Assembly (NCBI GenBank): GCA_947396885.1
Contig: OX377206.1
Location: 52,497,631-52,561,630, forward strand
DNA: 64,000 nt
DNA from: Heligmosomoides polygyrus polygyrus
Lineage: Eukaryota; Nematoda; Chromadorea; Rhabditida; Heligmosomidae
Reading direction: 5' to 3'
Position 1 is the stretch's first letter, and each line of letters opens with the position of its first letter. Shown one piece after another: positions 9,401-20,644 of the stretch. The notes under the pieces were generated by a model. The model saw only the letters and a list, made by a program, of their open reading frames with translations. It made no database searches and was not told the DNA's origin. The position numbers and the translations under genes were made by a program.

Positions 9401-10980
9401 ACTGAAGCTATGGAAACTAAGAATAGAGTACATATGGTATATCTAGACTTTTCAAAGGCTTTCAATATAATGCCTATAGACAAACTATTGCACGAAATGA
9501 ACACTGTCGGGGTTCATTTAACAAAAACGGAGTCGATGCACAATTTCCTTGCAGGAAGGGCATACCAGGTGAAGGTTGAGAGATCACTATCCCCTTTATT
9601 CAACGGCTGCGGGACATTATGTACGAATGGTCGCCGCGGACGCGGCGACTCGCGCGCCGAGCGCGGCAGAAGACGTCGCAATTGGGTGACTTCAGCCAGT
9701 GGTATCTAGACCTCCATCAAAACTTGCACACCAAGTGTCAGAAAGTGTATACAAACTCAGTTTCACTGCGATAGTGTGTCATATTTTCAGCTTTTCCTGA
9801 AGAAGCATCATATAGCATTGAGCATTAGAAAGTTGCTTAGTTTTATAACTCGAACTTAATTTCTGGACCAGAGCATGTTTTCCCCCAGCTCCTGCAATAG
9901 CAGAAAGGGATATCAACAACTCAAACCTAGTGTCTGCAGCAAGTCATGAGGCACAGCTCCAACGACCGCTGCGGAGCTCATCGCACACGCGACAGTCGTC
10001 GTCGCGGGCGCGGCGACCATTCGTACATAAAGACCGCCCCTCTTATTCAACGCCTAAACTAGCGCTCTACAGGGCTGAGTGCTCTAACCTTTACCGTTCC
10101 TTCTTTACACTTACGAGGTTCCAGATACCATCCTTAGGTTGGGAGTGGCGTGCAAAATGTATGCTTATTGTGTAAAAATATACAAAATAATAAAGGATGA
10201 TCAGGATACTCACTCCATCCAAGCAGCTCTTGACTACATCAGCAGTTGGGCTAACAAGTGGGATCTGCCACTTGCAGCATAGAAATCCTGCTACTTACCT
10301 ATGTTAGCGAAAAATACGGCAAACACACCTGTTTATAATTTACAATATGTTGACCTAAAGGTGGGTGATGTTGCTCTAGGCTTAGGTTTCTTAATAACTA
10401 AGAAGCTAGGTTTAATATGCATTACAAGGCCTTGGAAAAATGGCTAACTGTCGTACATGTAATCCTTTCTAAGTTTTAAAAAGCAAAGATCCTGAAACGC
10501 TTTTACCTGCTTTCAATACATATGTATGACCCATAGTTGAGTTTGGTACAACGGTTTCCAACCCCTCAAGAAGAAGGACAATGATATGCCCGGGAGAGTT
10601 TAAAACAATTATACACGAAAGTAGTAGGGGACTGTTTTGACTAGATTATTCGCTAATCCCAAACGACAGACAAAGAAATAGGATGCTAGGACTAAAATCC
10701 TTGGCATGGAAGAAAGATTGCTGATCTAGAAGTGCTGTTCAAGATTCTCACCGGCAAAATCTACATAAACCCTCCGCAATTTTTCGGCGGTCAAGTGGTA
10801 AGAACAAAGGGAAGTAGGCTCCGACTGCACGTTCCCATTGTGAGGACCACGATCAGCTCTTCATTTTTGACATACAAAGACTGCAGAACTCAACTATCTG
10901 CTTGCGAAAAACTATAACCTCCTATCTTTATTCAGGCATGCTTTCAAAAAGTTCTTGTTGACTAAATTCTGTTCATAGCT
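9401..10980 (+). pseudogene. CR1/jockey-like LINE reverse transcriptase, decayed
   Basis: Three separated pieces follow the order of a CR1-like LINE. Near 9440-9570 is H-M-V-Y-L-D-F-S-K-A-F-N, the RT motif with the first catalytic Asp. Near 10180-10390 is I-Q-A-A-L-D-Y-I-S-S-W-A-N-K-W, typical of the region after the RT active site. Near 10660-10900 are R-M-L-G-L-K-S-L and V-L-F-K-I-L, the usual C-terminal tail. Frames differ between pieces and stops intervene. The active-site YADD segment is missing, because the piece is interrupted by the MITE 9620-10027. It is related to the CR1 tails at 31150-31485 and 55120-55810. Confidence 0.7.
9620..10027. mobile_element. Fold-back MITE with TA target site, in LINE
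   Basis: The terminal inverted repeats TGTACGAATGGTCGCCGC (from 9620) and GCGGCGACCATTCGTACA (ending 10027) are flanked by TA on each side (9618-9619 and 10028-10029), as for Tc1/mariner-type insertions. The GC-rich subterminal zones iterate GCGGCGAC. A 15-16 bp near-duplicate, CCCCT(T/C)TTATTCAACG, also occurs outside each end, so another insertion history remains possible. Confidence 0.65.
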
Positions 10981-11729
10981 GTTTCCAGAGTTATGAATCC
11001 CTCTTATCCACGTTTGATTGGTTTTGCTCTTTCTTTAGAAGAACTTGTTCCTTTTTCTCAATCGTTTTACGCCTGAGTGTCATGTCCACAGTTTTTTTTT
11101 TCTACGTGCAAACCTGATGGGGTATTTTCCCGATAGCGCTAAGGACTAAATGAAATAAAATAGTGAAACAATCCAGCCTAATCCAACAAGGAACAAGATA
11201 TCCGGCGATGTTAGGTTAATACTTGGAAAGCCCTTGCTGACACCAAGTTCACTTTGGAACCTTTACCTAAACTCTTTCTTTTCCAAGACGGCACTTATTT
11301 TGGCCCCTACGATATAGCTTTCTATTGTTTAAAAAACGAAAAAAAGTTCATGCGGTACCTGTCGCAGTGAATGTTCTTGTTGATTGCAGTGCAAGACCTA
11401 GATGCCTAGCTAGCGACTCCTCTATGACTGATTTTTCAGACGCAGAGTCGAAGAAAAGACTACTTTCTCGTATGTTTTCTTCTTGCAGTTCCATATACTT
11501 CCCTTGGCTGTTTACAAACCACTTGTGAATTGATGATCGAAAAGTTATTGAGCTTTAGCTTCAGCGGAAACTGTACTGAGACTCGCTAAATCTCTTATAC
11601 GATAAGTCCCACTTTCTACAAGATTATTATTAATTGCTGTCCGATAATGGCAGCTTTGATGGTTTCTTCGCAATGAATTCCATGATGTACCTTTCCTGAA
11701 TTCCTCGAGATCTTTTTTGAAACACTGAT
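10981..11729. other. AT-rich, no supported gene
   Basis: No recognisable gene, RNA or repeat boundary. One small open frame (11325-11528, plus) has no visible domain. Confidence 0.4.
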
Positions 11730-12270
11730 ACTAGGACATAGAACATTTATTGAGCCAAAAGTGATGCAAAATCAGTCGAGCACAAAAGAATACAGAAGAA
11801 GTTGGCTTTTTTAAGATAAGCGAAAACAAAGAACAATTACTGTGCCAAAAGTGATACAAAACCAGTTGACCATAAGAGATTCAGAAAAAGTTTGCTTTTC
11901 AACTATATGCAAAAAGCGATTTCTTCCATTTTCTTCCATAATTGCGTAACGCGAAAAGCGCTTTTTCAAAGAGACTCAGTAGTTCCACACTGAAAAAAGG
12001 TACTCTTTCAAAAATCGTTCATTCTTTTTCAAACTAGTATGTAGTTAAATTTTCAAATGTCCCTTCTGTTTAAGAAAGTTTTTGATCTGTAGTGGAAGGT
12101 CCTCGACAAAGAATTGAGAAAATATGCAAGAAGTTCATCACAAGTTCTAAGAACACGAGCGGAAAACAATCATGAAAACTTTTTGAGTGCCTTTTGCATT
12201 TGACAGACCATGGTTTTCTTACAAATAGAAATACTCATCCAGCCGAAACCAACACAATATTAATTTATTT
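11730..12270 (+). repeat. Dispersed repeat Y, copy 1
   Basis: It aligns with 58610-59110 and, in part, 59730-60040: GTGATGCAAAATCAG, AATTGCGTAACGCGAAAAG, AATGTCCCTTCTGTTTAG, AAGAATTGAGAAA, CATTTGACAGA, GCCGAAACCAACACAAT. An internal duplication of the first motif occurs at about 11848-11880. The repeat is AT-rich and non-coding. Confidence 0.7.
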
Positions 12271-12755
12271 ATAAGAAAGGTAAGCACAGTCTCGTATAAA
12301 TAAAAAGCTGTTTGTAAGAGAAATCTTCATTTTACTACCGGCCTTACTCCGCACAGTTTCCAAGACTTTGGGACTGACTCGCTTGCATTGAATCGCTATC
12401 TGGGATTTAAAGAAAAGAGACATCAGAAAAACCGTTTTGTTTTGAAGTGCGCTTCAAGTTTATGATTGAAGTTAGCTGGAGTTGGTGAAGAAACTATTGC
12501 GTTAGACAAGCTATTCCATGTTTTTTAGCCCTTAGAAAAAAACCAAAGAACTGTTGGGGAGCGAACTCGTCCGATGAATATGCGAAACGGACGAGCTCTT
12601 GTTCTCTAAGTAAAATTTGCGAAGTTGAAGAATTCTCTTTTATCAACATCTAAACAGCAAAAGAAAATCTTGAATACAAGATTTTGAATACGAGATTTTC
12701 ATATAAAGTTCTTCGTAGCTTGAATGAGTTTGCACTAAGCGTTACAATTCCTTCT
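12271..12755. other. Downstream of hypothetical minus-strand gene
   Basis: AT-rich sequence with no feature I can support. It may hold the 3' UTR of the minus-strand gene that ends at 12756. Confidence 0.35.
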
Positions 12756-13170
12756 TCATAGCTCATCATTACACGCGGTGACTATTTCCTCTACAAGAAG
12801 TTCACGATCAAATCGCCGCGTATCTTTGACAATTTTTCCTCTTTGATACATACCCAAGTGATCACTATTTGCTTCAATTTTATGACCGTCATTCTTAAAA
12901 TTCACTATTGTGGAGTACAGCAGAGTCTTCTGTGCTGACGGACTGTTATTTTCAGTAATCGCTTTTGCTTCTAAAACTGTTATGCGTGAGATGACCTCCT
13001 GTGATTGTTTTAAAGCTTCTTGATTTCTGCAAAAACCCGTTCAAAAGAAGTTGTTAAGACTGCCTGCAAATTGCTAAAATAGGAGCCATTTTTTCAGTTA
13101 GGCGAATTGCCCATAATAAAAGCATATCAGACTTTTCCTCTGCATCTGAACAGTTCCTTTTTTCATCGTT
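12756..13170 (-). CDS. Hypothetical protein, C-terminal exons
   Basis: A frame open from an acceptor (TTTTTGCAG at 13027-13035) to TGA at 12756-12758 encodes about 90 residues, with a helical start (N-Q-E-A-L-K-Q-S-Q-E-V-I-S-R) and a charged end. A preceding exon (about 13170-13061: E-E-K-S-D-M-L-L-L-W-A-I-R-L-T-E-K-M) joins in phase across a GT...AG intron of only 34 nt (13060-13027). That is short even for a nematode, so the junction is tentative. I do not recognise the family. It probably belongs with the exon at 13216-13458. It could be a host gene or an old transposon ORF. Confidence 0.4.
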
Positions 13171-13215
13171 GCCTTATTCATGATGTAGAGAAGTGACACT
13201 TAATGATACAACCGC

Positions 13216-13458
13216 TCACGGGCAGTGATAGGAAGTAACATCGATTACTGTATCGCTAGCAAGTAAATTGTAAGATCGCTGTAGATCTATGATTGTTCCA
13301 GCCCAAAACTTTTGCAGGTTTGTTCTAACTACGACGGCTGTTCCAGGCGTTAGTTGTGCTCTATCGGCCGACACTGAAGTGATACGGTTTTTTGCAGTTT
13401 TTGACCTACTCAGATGTCCGCAGGAAATGTGAAAACCACTACGATGCCTCTCATACAA
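13216..13458 (-). CDS. Hypothetical exon, Tudor-like segment possible
   Basis: The open frame encodes a segment L-T-P-G-T-A-V-V-V-R-T-N-L and F-W-A-G-T-I-I-D-L, whose alternating hydrophobics and G-T-x-V-V-V pattern look like a small beta-barrel (Tudor/SH3-like). An upstream acceptor-like TTTTAAAG lies at about 13487. It may be an upstream exon of the gene ending at 12756. Similarity is by appearance only. Confidence 0.35.
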   Translation of the reverse strand: MYERHRSGFHISCGHLSRSKTAKNRITSVSADRAQLTPGTAVVVRTNLQKFWAGTIIDLQRSYNLLASDTVIDVTSYHCP

Positions 13459-13564
13459 TACCCTACAACGCTCATTAAGTCCCTTTAAAATTTGCCACGG
13501 GGAGTTCGTTGACCTCCATTGTTAGACGAGAGCTAAGCAGAGAGATTATCCTTCCCCTGTGACC

Positions 13565-13685
13565 CGCTAAAACCCAACCTCAAATAACCTCTACGATATC
13601 CCATAGAGGCAGAGTGGGTTGCACATCTCAAACAGGGACTGACTAACGCTGTCCTTTACCCTTCATTTTTGAAGGCAAATCTTGC
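13565..13685 (+). repeat. tRNA-derived SINE, 3' fragment
   Basis: It matches the 3' body of the SINE at 44055-44330: CCTCTACGATATCCCATAGAG, then CATCTCAAACAGGGACTG, then TTTTTGAAGGCAA. The tRNA-like head is missing, as is common for truncated retroposons. Confidence 0.7.
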
Positions 13686-14034
13686 TCGTCTTAATCTTCT
13701 GTATGGGACCGGAGTTGAGCCCTCATCGGCATCATCTCCGGGCGGTTCAGTAATGTCGCTGATTGTGCTAATCAGCCCCTTCGTCCCCTGGGTTCTTCGA
13801 CAACCCTCTTAGTGCCCCACACCACGGTCTCCCAAAAATCGACATTTTCGATAGGCACTGGGCGTCAGATCGATTTTGTTCACAAGACGAAAGCCTTTTT
13901 GTTAGAGCGGAGGATTGCCACTGCTTCTAACACAATGTTGAGCAGATTTTTTTTCACGCGGGACCGCTTTAGCAGCGACGAATTGCTCACCCGTCGTCGA
14001 CAGACAAAAAAGGAAAGTCACTTTTAAGCTACAA

Positions 14035-14225
14035 AAAGCAATATCGATCGATATTGGCCTGCCGATCGAAACTTTCCACCTGCTGTGAAGCACTTCCGTC
14101 TGCCATTATATCTGCGTGTCTCCCAAACAGGAATCGCCGATGACAAAATCGATAAAATCGACCGATATTGGCCTCTCGACCGAAACTTCTTACCTGCTGT
14201 GAAGTCCTTCCATCGACGATGGATG
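14035..14225 (+). repeat. Dispersed repeat R, two tandem units
   Basis: Two adjacent units each read ATCGA(T/C)CGATATTGGCCT, CGACCGAAACTT, ACCTGCTGTGAAG(C/T). Two diverged units of the same family lie at 19548-19620 and 19708-19770. They are separated in both loci by spacer that also shares words (CCCAAACAGG or CCCAACCCG, and GATGACA). Confidence 0.65.
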
Positions 14226-14293
14226 GTGAGCAACGGATCAACCATAATCGCTACAAAGTCTGATAGGAGCTCGAGTTTTTGACTCGCATCTAA

Positions 14294-14436
14294 AGGCCCC
14301 CACACACTTCTACGGCAACGCCGCTAGCCGCTATGGTTAAGGATAGAGCAGGGACGCCGCCGGCCGCGAGCTCTGCGTCCCTGCCCTATGGTTAAGGACA
14401 GGGCCGCGGCGTTGCCTCAGAAGTGTGTGGCGGCCT
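14294..14436. mobile_element. Harbinger-like MITE (TAA target)
   Basis: Terminal inverted repeats AGGCC(C/G)CCACACACTTCT at both ends are flanked by TAA (14291-14293 and 14437-14439). A 3 bp TAA/TTA duplication with an A/GGGCC-type end fits PIF/Harbinger MITEs. The interior is nearly self-complementary (GCAGGGACGC against GCGTCCCTGC) and repeats CTATGGTTAAGGA twice in the same orientation. Confidence 0.7.
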
Positions 14437-14439
14437 TAA

Positions 14440-15365
14440 ACGGCTGGGCACACTCATGTTGCTTGACGCAGGACGCAATGATGAAAGATAGGGGAGAGAC
14501 GCAGAGTGCGTGTCTTTGCTTCAGGGGTGGCTGACGGGCAACTCGGCCCCGCTCGTCCCCGCTACTGCTGAGTCACGTCGATTTGCAGCGCCTCTGCCAC
14601 CTCTCGCTGCGTCTTCATTGTTTAGCGCACATTTACCGTCTCGCGTGGGAAAATGCTGTTTCTTGAGCGATTTGCGCGACCGGCGTCTCGTCATAGCGTG
14701 ATATATTTCCACACCAATCGTACTGTTGGTGATACCACTAAGGAAATACACTGATCCAGCCACAAATACACTGATCCAGCCACTGAGTTTCTGCAGGATG
14801 TTTAGAAACATGTTCGAGATTTCTTTTGTTTGAGATAGATATTTTAGAACACTCTTTATCAAAGCGTTTGAAGTACAAATAGCAACATACGAATAAAAAC
14901 AACTGCATCGTGTGAAGCATGAGATTACATTTGTGAGCAAGCATATACCTGAACACAAAGGCAAGTGTGCTAACAGTTCCCTCAGGGAATGGACGGGATA
15001 ACATGCGTGGATTCTTCAGAGCAGTACAACGAGGGGAAGGGGGCACATTGAGAGCTAACTAGTGGGCAAGGTGGCTGGCCAAGGTATCAAAGTGATCCTT
15101 ACACTCTCTTGTGGTAGGTGGACGACCAGCCCCCTGGAGGAACTGTCTGAACGTTTCAGATCATCCTGCGGCGCATAATAGAACGAGGGACGCTTCTTGG
15201 CTCACAGAAGTGGGGGCGAACCGGATTTTCAGGATCCTTTATGAAGTGTCCACTTCTGACTTTGCAGGAAGGCAGGGGCTGATTGTACACCTCGCACTCC
15301 GATCCTTAAGCGATCGGCATCCACAGCACACAAAGGTGCTGGTCTCTCCGTTTGAGAGTGTCTTC
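14440..15365. other. No supported gene
   Basis: Open frames exist on both strands but none shows a domain or credible splice pattern. A direct doublet, ATACACTGATCCAGCCAC, occurs at about 14745-14780. An assembly gap follows. Confidence 0.4.
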
Positions 15366-15565
15366 NNNNNNNNNNNNNNNNNNNNNNNNNNNNNNNNNNN
15401 NNNNNNNNNNNNNNNNNNNNNNNNNNNNNNNNNNNNNNNNNNNNNNNNNNNNNNNNNNNNNNNNNNNNNNNNNNNNNNNNNNNNNNNNNNNNNNNNNNNN
15501 NNNNNNNNNNNNNNNNNNNNNNNNNNNNNNNNNNNNNNNNNNNNNNNNNNNNNNNNNNNNNNNNN
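15366..15565. other. Assembly gap (200 N)
   Basis: Two hundred consecutive N, probably a fixed-size placeholder. Any translation crossing it is meaningless. Confidence 1.
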
Positions 15566-16229
15566 CGAATGCTTTTGTATGACTAGAAATGTAGTCGTAG
15601 ACCAGCGTTTTATTTTGTAAGCGTTTATAAAAATTTCTACTACATTCCAGTCTACTGCAATCAGCAAGTTGTAAATCTGGACTGATAGATCCTAGGAATC
15701 TCGACACGTGAAGTACACAACATTACTCATCAACCCCGTTTCACCGCGAGCGCCTCAATCAGATAATGGTCCCACTAGTGAGAAACTTTTAGAGTACCGA
15801 ACACGATGAATCAGTGATCACTGTTTCCATATTTCAACTCAATTGCTTGAGTTTGTAGACCCACTCTCGCAACATACTCGCTGCCCAGAGATTCGTTGAG
15901 TATTACGGGCTCCGCTAGAATCTGTATTCCTAGTTGTTTTCGTTCTTGGTCATACCTTTCCTTGTAGTAGCCTAGTTTCCGCGTAACTGAAAGTTCTCAG
16001 GCCAACTTACCAATGCTCTTTACAGCACCTAGTTACTGCTTAGCCGACTAAAGATGATGAGCACTGGCTTGATGCCTTACAGTACAGCACGAGATTTTGA
16101 CTGAAGGGGCTGTCAGCACAACAGATCTTAGGTGAAGATGCTTTTTTGAATACGTAGACACCATATAATGAAGACCGAGCATATACCCTCTTTATCACAT
16201 TATTATTTCATCTCATATCTATATATCAT
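15566..16229. other. No supported gene
   Basis: Nothing recognisable. The right end reads TTAAATTTCAG immediately before the RTE fragment, an acceptor-like sequence that may be fortuitous. Confidence 0.4.
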
Positions 16230-16239
16230 ATTAAATTTC

Positions 16240-17510
16240 AGTGGAAGACCAGCAGAACCGCCTTGCTGTACAGAGGAGTGCACGACATTAGCAACAATCG
16301 CCTGGTCTGCCTGATGTACGTAGTCTATAAGCTGTTAACTCGAGTCCTCCTGAATAGGATCGGCAGAACCCTAGATGACGTACAGTCATGCGAACAAGCA
16401 GGATTTCAGAGAGGATTCAGTACGATCGACCACATACACATCATTACGAAGCTTATCGAAGTATCGCGAGAGTACAAGCTGCCGCTGCACGTTCACCTGA
16501 AGAAGGCATTCGACTCTGTCGAAACTGAAGCGGTCGTCGAAGTCCTGCTCGTTCAGGGCGTTCCTACTGTGTACATCAGAGTCCTTCGAGAGCTGCAGAG
16601 TGGATTCACGACAAAAATCTCGCCATTCTACAACAATGTCGTTGCCAAAGTGAACAAAGAGGTTCGATGAGAGGGTAGTATATCCCCGGTTCTCTTCTGC
16701 GCCACCCTTCAAAACGTCATTCGACAACTAGAACGGGAAGACATGAGAGTGAAAGACGACAGACGGCACCTACATCATCTAACACCGAGCGCTAGCCAGG
16801 CAGAGCAAATGCTTGCTGGCTTCGATCGTGTATGTGGAACATTGGACTGCAGCTGTATCTTAAGAAGACGATGTTCATGAGGAACGGACAAGTTTCTGAC
16901 GCCCCACGAAGAAGTCAACATGACCAACTAACTAGCGCCGGAGCGGGAAGGAGGATGCGAGCGGCTTGAGAAGCTGTTAGGAGAGTCGTGGAGAAGACGC
17001 AGAACGTCGGGTTCCGTACCCACCTTTTCGACTTCACTGTTCTTCCTGCCCTAAAAGACGAATCAGAGACCTGGGCTCTACGAAAGCAGGATGAACAAGT
17101 GATCAGTGTCGCGTAGCGGGGAATCGAGAGGACAATGCTCGGAGTGATACGACTCACGCAAGTGAGAGAAGGCCTCGAGACTTCCGAGCTTCGCCGACGT
17201 TCGAAGACCAGGGACGCTGTCGCATAGGCCAAGTCGTCGAAAATTAGGCGGGCCACGTAATGCGCTTCGCAGACACCGAGTGCACGAGAGCCATCACCGA
17301 CTAGACTCCACGGGATGTCAAGAGAACACCAGGATGCCCATATACGCGTTGGTCGGACTTCGTCAAAGCCCTGAATAAACAATATGACGCTCTTCGTGTC
17401 CCTCGTGCGAAAAGGATTCTTTAGATACCCTGGCACGTGGCATGGACGTGTTGAGACGCTGCTGGTGCCCGCTTGAACAACTCGATGATCAATGGGACGA
17501 CAGATGATAT
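16240..17510 (+). pseudogene. RTE-type LINE reverse transcriptase, 5'-truncated
   Basis: The first part (to about 16670) reads L-L-N-R-I-G-R-T-L-D-D-V, E-Q-A-G-F-Q-R-G-F-S-T-I-D-H-I and K-K-A-F-D-S-V-E, which is the fingers/palm of an RTE-clade reverse transcriptase. Later pieces in other frames continue to the characteristic C-terminus P-L-E-Q-L-D-D-Q-W-D-D-R at about 17462-17500. The endonuclease domain is absent (5' truncation). The active-site box R-F-A-D-D-I-V-L-I, present in the RTE copy at 35289-36841, is missing here: near 16775 the reading goes from L-H-H-L straight to T-P-S-A-S-Q-A-E. Several frameshifts are also present. This is a dead retrotransposition product. Confidence 0.85.
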
Positions 17511-17985
17511 AAGTGATAAATGAGAAATTTCGTGTATCAGTACTGTATCATTACAGCAGCGAAATCGAAGGTAACTAAAACTTCTCTGTCTCTTACTAAT
17601 TTGTGATACCAAGGGGGAATCTTCATAGTTAGAGAAGCAGCTTCGACGAAGGCTCCGCAGAAAGCGATATTGGGAATGACCGACTAACAGTGATCAATTT
17701 TTAAACCGGAGGTGGAGAATAACCCTACCCACAGTAACTCTAGGACAAGCGGTTAGTTAGTACATAACTTAATGCCCTCAGAATACTAGTTTTAAGGTTT
17801 TAATATAAAATTTTTAGTGATAGTTCATGAGTATGCGGTGCAATTACTACACGAGCACATCCAAAAACGCCACATGCTTTCCATTTAAGATGCTCTAGAA
17901 ATACTATTGTGGAATGAAGCTCACTATTCTATTATACTTTTTGGATTCCTTTCATTAGATTTCTGTGATAACATTTTGTTCGTAA
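17511..17985. other. No supported gene
   Basis: AT-rich sequence downstream of the RTE tail; nothing recognised. Confidence 0.4.
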
Positions 17986-17987
17986 CT

Positions 17988-18113
17988 CTATTTTCTGTTT
18001 TCTGGCCAATTTTTGGCCATTTTCCCAGAAAACAGAAAACAGAAAAAATTTGTCAAAAATGGCCAGAAAATCAGAAAACAGAAAACAGAAAACAGAAATT
18101 CCGCCCATCCCTG
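17988..18113. mobile_element. hAT-like terminal fragment (GAAAACA words)
   Basis: The right end reads ATTCCGCCCATCCCTG, i.e. CAGGGATGGGCGGAAT inward, close to the hAT-like ends at 4159 and 7432. Inward of this the word GAAAACA is iterated many times on one strand and TTTTCTG on the other, around GGCCA(A/T)TTTTTGGCCA. It abuts repeat H at 18114. Only this end is seen; no matching left end or TSD is found. Confidence 0.55.
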
Positions 18114-18325
18114 TCCCATACTTCAGCGCGCGCACGTATGCACGTTTGCATGCGCTGACGGCGCGGTTTTGTACCCCACCTTTGAGAGCCCGTAGCTCCT
18201 TGGATTCAAGGGCTCGGCAAAAGCGAAACATGTTCTTCTACCATATGAAGGATGGAAATTCTCGCAGTACTATCCACTTCTCCCGTTCAGACCTACGCCT
18301 GAGACCCTTTCCTGATTACTTCGTC
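18114..18325 (+). repeat. Dispersed repeat H, copy 3
   Basis: The longest direct counterpart of 7433-7600: GCGCTGACGGCGCGG, GAGAGCCCGTAGCTC, GAAACATGTTCTTC, TTCTCGCAGTACTATCC, CAGACCTACGCCTGAGACCC. It extends further left than copy 2 and so shows the undisturbed sequence across the hAT insertion site of copy 2. Confidence 0.75.
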
Positions 18326-19547
18326 CTTACAAGATAGCACAGGCAAGTATAAGCTTGCTTGTTACGGCGGGGCGAACAGTAATCCCATTGTCAGGGGCAC
18401 CTCTCCTACAGTGTATGATGTGCTTGTTCTGCATCGCCTACAGGTTGCGAAAGCGAAACCAGTATACAAAACAAAAAGGTGAAATTGCGTTTTTCAACGA
18501 ATTGAAAGCCTAGTTAAACATGACACTACTAAGATTTATTACTCCTTCACAAAACCTACAGGTCTTCCCTTTCACATGAAAACTGATATTTAATATCTTC
18601 AAGTAGTCTTCAGAGTACCTTCATAGCTTATTCGCAATCTATGACTGCAGGTCACAACTACAAAAAAGTCTGCCTTTGAAAAGATCTACAGTCTGCTATA
18701 TGCTGAACCAGCGTCCGCCGCCGGCTTCGCTGGCGCCTGACGCTGGAGTGCGGCTTCGGATATGGCGGGCCACGCTAGGAACGGAGCCCAAACCTAGCTG
18801 GGAATGCTTACTCATCCAGCGTCGAAGTTGAACTCGTAGAAACGTACGCCTACTGTAGATTGATTGATGCCTTTCTGAGAATCACTCACATTCTTGTATA
18901 ACATGCAGAAAATGTTCGCCGCACTCCTGCTTCGTCTAGGGTTGTGTTCGCAACCTACTGCATCTCGTCAAGCCAAATCGAATGTCCAACGTTTCCGTCC
19001 ATCGTCGTGCATTATGTCACGAGACGTGATGAAATTCGGAAAAGGTAAGACAAAAATACTATCCTCCTCTGCATATAGTAGTATGGAAACTGGTCAAAGC
19101 ACTGCTGAAAATTGAGGACCTAGGGGGAAGATTTGGTTGGAAGCGTTGTCGAACCGAGCGTAGGTCCCACCACCTTTCTTCGCTGAACTGTCGTGGTCCA
19201 CCGCTGGAAATTGGAGGACCTGGGCAGGTAGGAATAGCTTAGTAATCCAGTGCGCGAAGTAAGTATGCTCTTGAGATCAAAGTGAACAATTTTCAAATCA
19301 AATGGAGCGCCTTCCAGACTATGACATTGGTCACTAATTTTGAGGGGACGAATAGGGGAAGAATTATATACGAGAGAGCCCGGTAAAGCCGAAAACGGGG
19401 GGGGGGGGGGAGGATGGGAACTTGATTTCCGCTGTTGGCGAACCACTAAAGAATCTGACTTATGCCTTTCTCCTTTGATGGGATTTTCTGCCTCCGGTTG
19501 ATTTTCCCTCCTTCAATGCATCTGGGAACAATTCAGTATCGCGTCTA
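18326..19547. other. No supported gene
   Basis: Unique-looking sequence. It contains a small GC-rich hairpin with CCAGCGTC/GACGCTGG arms near 18710-18750 and a G-run at 19398-19410. Open frames (e.g. 18894-19115 plus) show no domain. Confidence 0.4.
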
Positions 19548-19770
19548 AAGATCGATAATACCGATCGATATTTTCTGCTTGCTCGAAACGCCCCAGTTTC
19601 TGTGAAGTGCCTCCGTCGACCAACCCAATCACGAAACTCCCAACCCGATTGGTTAAGTCTGAAGGAAAACCGATGACATCACTGAAATGCTTGGTAAATA
19701 TAATAGGATAATACCGATCAATATTGACTGCCTGATCGAGACGTTTCCCCTGCTGTGAGGCGCATCCGTT
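19548..19770 (+). repeat. Dispersed repeat R, diverged copy
   Basis: Two units with CCGATC(G/A)ATATT, CTCGAAACG or TCGAGACG and CTGTGA(A/G)G(T/C)GC(C/A)TCCGT correspond to 14035-14225. The right unit runs directly into the 3' tail of the SINE. Confidence 0.6.
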
Positions 19771-20068
19771 AGGATAAGGATAAAGGATAAAGGACGGCGT
19801 TACTCAATCCCTTCTGGGATGCGCCAGCGCGTTCTACTTCTACGGGATGTCGTGGAGGCGACATGAATGCGTATTAGGCCATACAATGACTTGCGGTGGC
19901 CAGCCGATGAATATGTCAGCGCTCTATCCTTCCCAGACAAGTCTGGTACCAATTCTCCGACCCCGGAGGGATGGAAGGCTTGGTTGGCCTGGGCGGGAAA
20001 TCCGAACCAGGAACCTGGTATCGGGTGCACGCGACAGTCGCGCCCCCTCCGACTGCGCTACACGCGCC
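19770..20068 (-). repeat. tRNA-derived SINE, best copy
   Basis: Read on the minus strand from about 20068, the head contains TAGCGCAGTCGG (20060-20049), an exact match to the Pol III A-box consensus TRGCNNAGYNGG, and GGTTCGGATTT (20008-19998), close to the B-box GGTTCGANTCC. A body of about 230 bp follows and the tail is built of GGATAA repeats (19772-19792 as read on plus). This is the architecture of a tRNA-derived SINE. Related copies: 2696-3165, 13565-13685 and 44055-44330. Confidence 0.8.
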
Positions 20069-20644
20069 CTGGCGCTTCCGTTAGAAATCATAATTGTGCA
20101 ATCCCGACACACGCTGGGTATTTCTATGAAATATGGTGGGGCCAGGAACAGTTCGTGAGTGATAAATCACCGCAACCCAGCGCGGACCCCTCCAAGGGTA
20201 AAATGTGCTCCCCTCGGCCAGCCCCTATTCAAATTGTCCGCGAAAGCGTCATCGGAGTCACCCAGTTATCCGAAGGCTTTCGATCGGAGTGACAACAACG
20301 ACCTAACAGGGAAACAGTAGCGAATGGGGTCTGAGCCGTGCCACGTCGCAGACCTCACAGAAGTGTATCAGAATTGAAAGAAGGAAATATTGCGTTACAG
20401 GTCTAGAAAAGGAGCGAATCTTCGTTTTCTTCCATACAACCGTAGGAATTTATTATTCTCTTTAGTCTTTTAAAGCAGAGACATTAAGCTTAGGCACTTA
20501 AATCCTAAAGCCGTGGAAGCTCATGCAAGCCTGTTTCAACTAGAACAAACCCTCCCCATCTGTCAAGTGCATCGACCTATAAAGGTTATGGGCCTTCTGT
20601 CAAGCGGCGCAAATGCATCCTTCCGGCTGCAGATTTATTCTATA
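20069..20644. other. No supported gene
   Basis: Nothing recognised beyond weak open frames that continue out of the SINE. Confidence 0.4.

Noticed and set aside
15111..15707. Frames running through the N block
   Set aside because: They cross the 200 N gap, so length and frame are meaningless.
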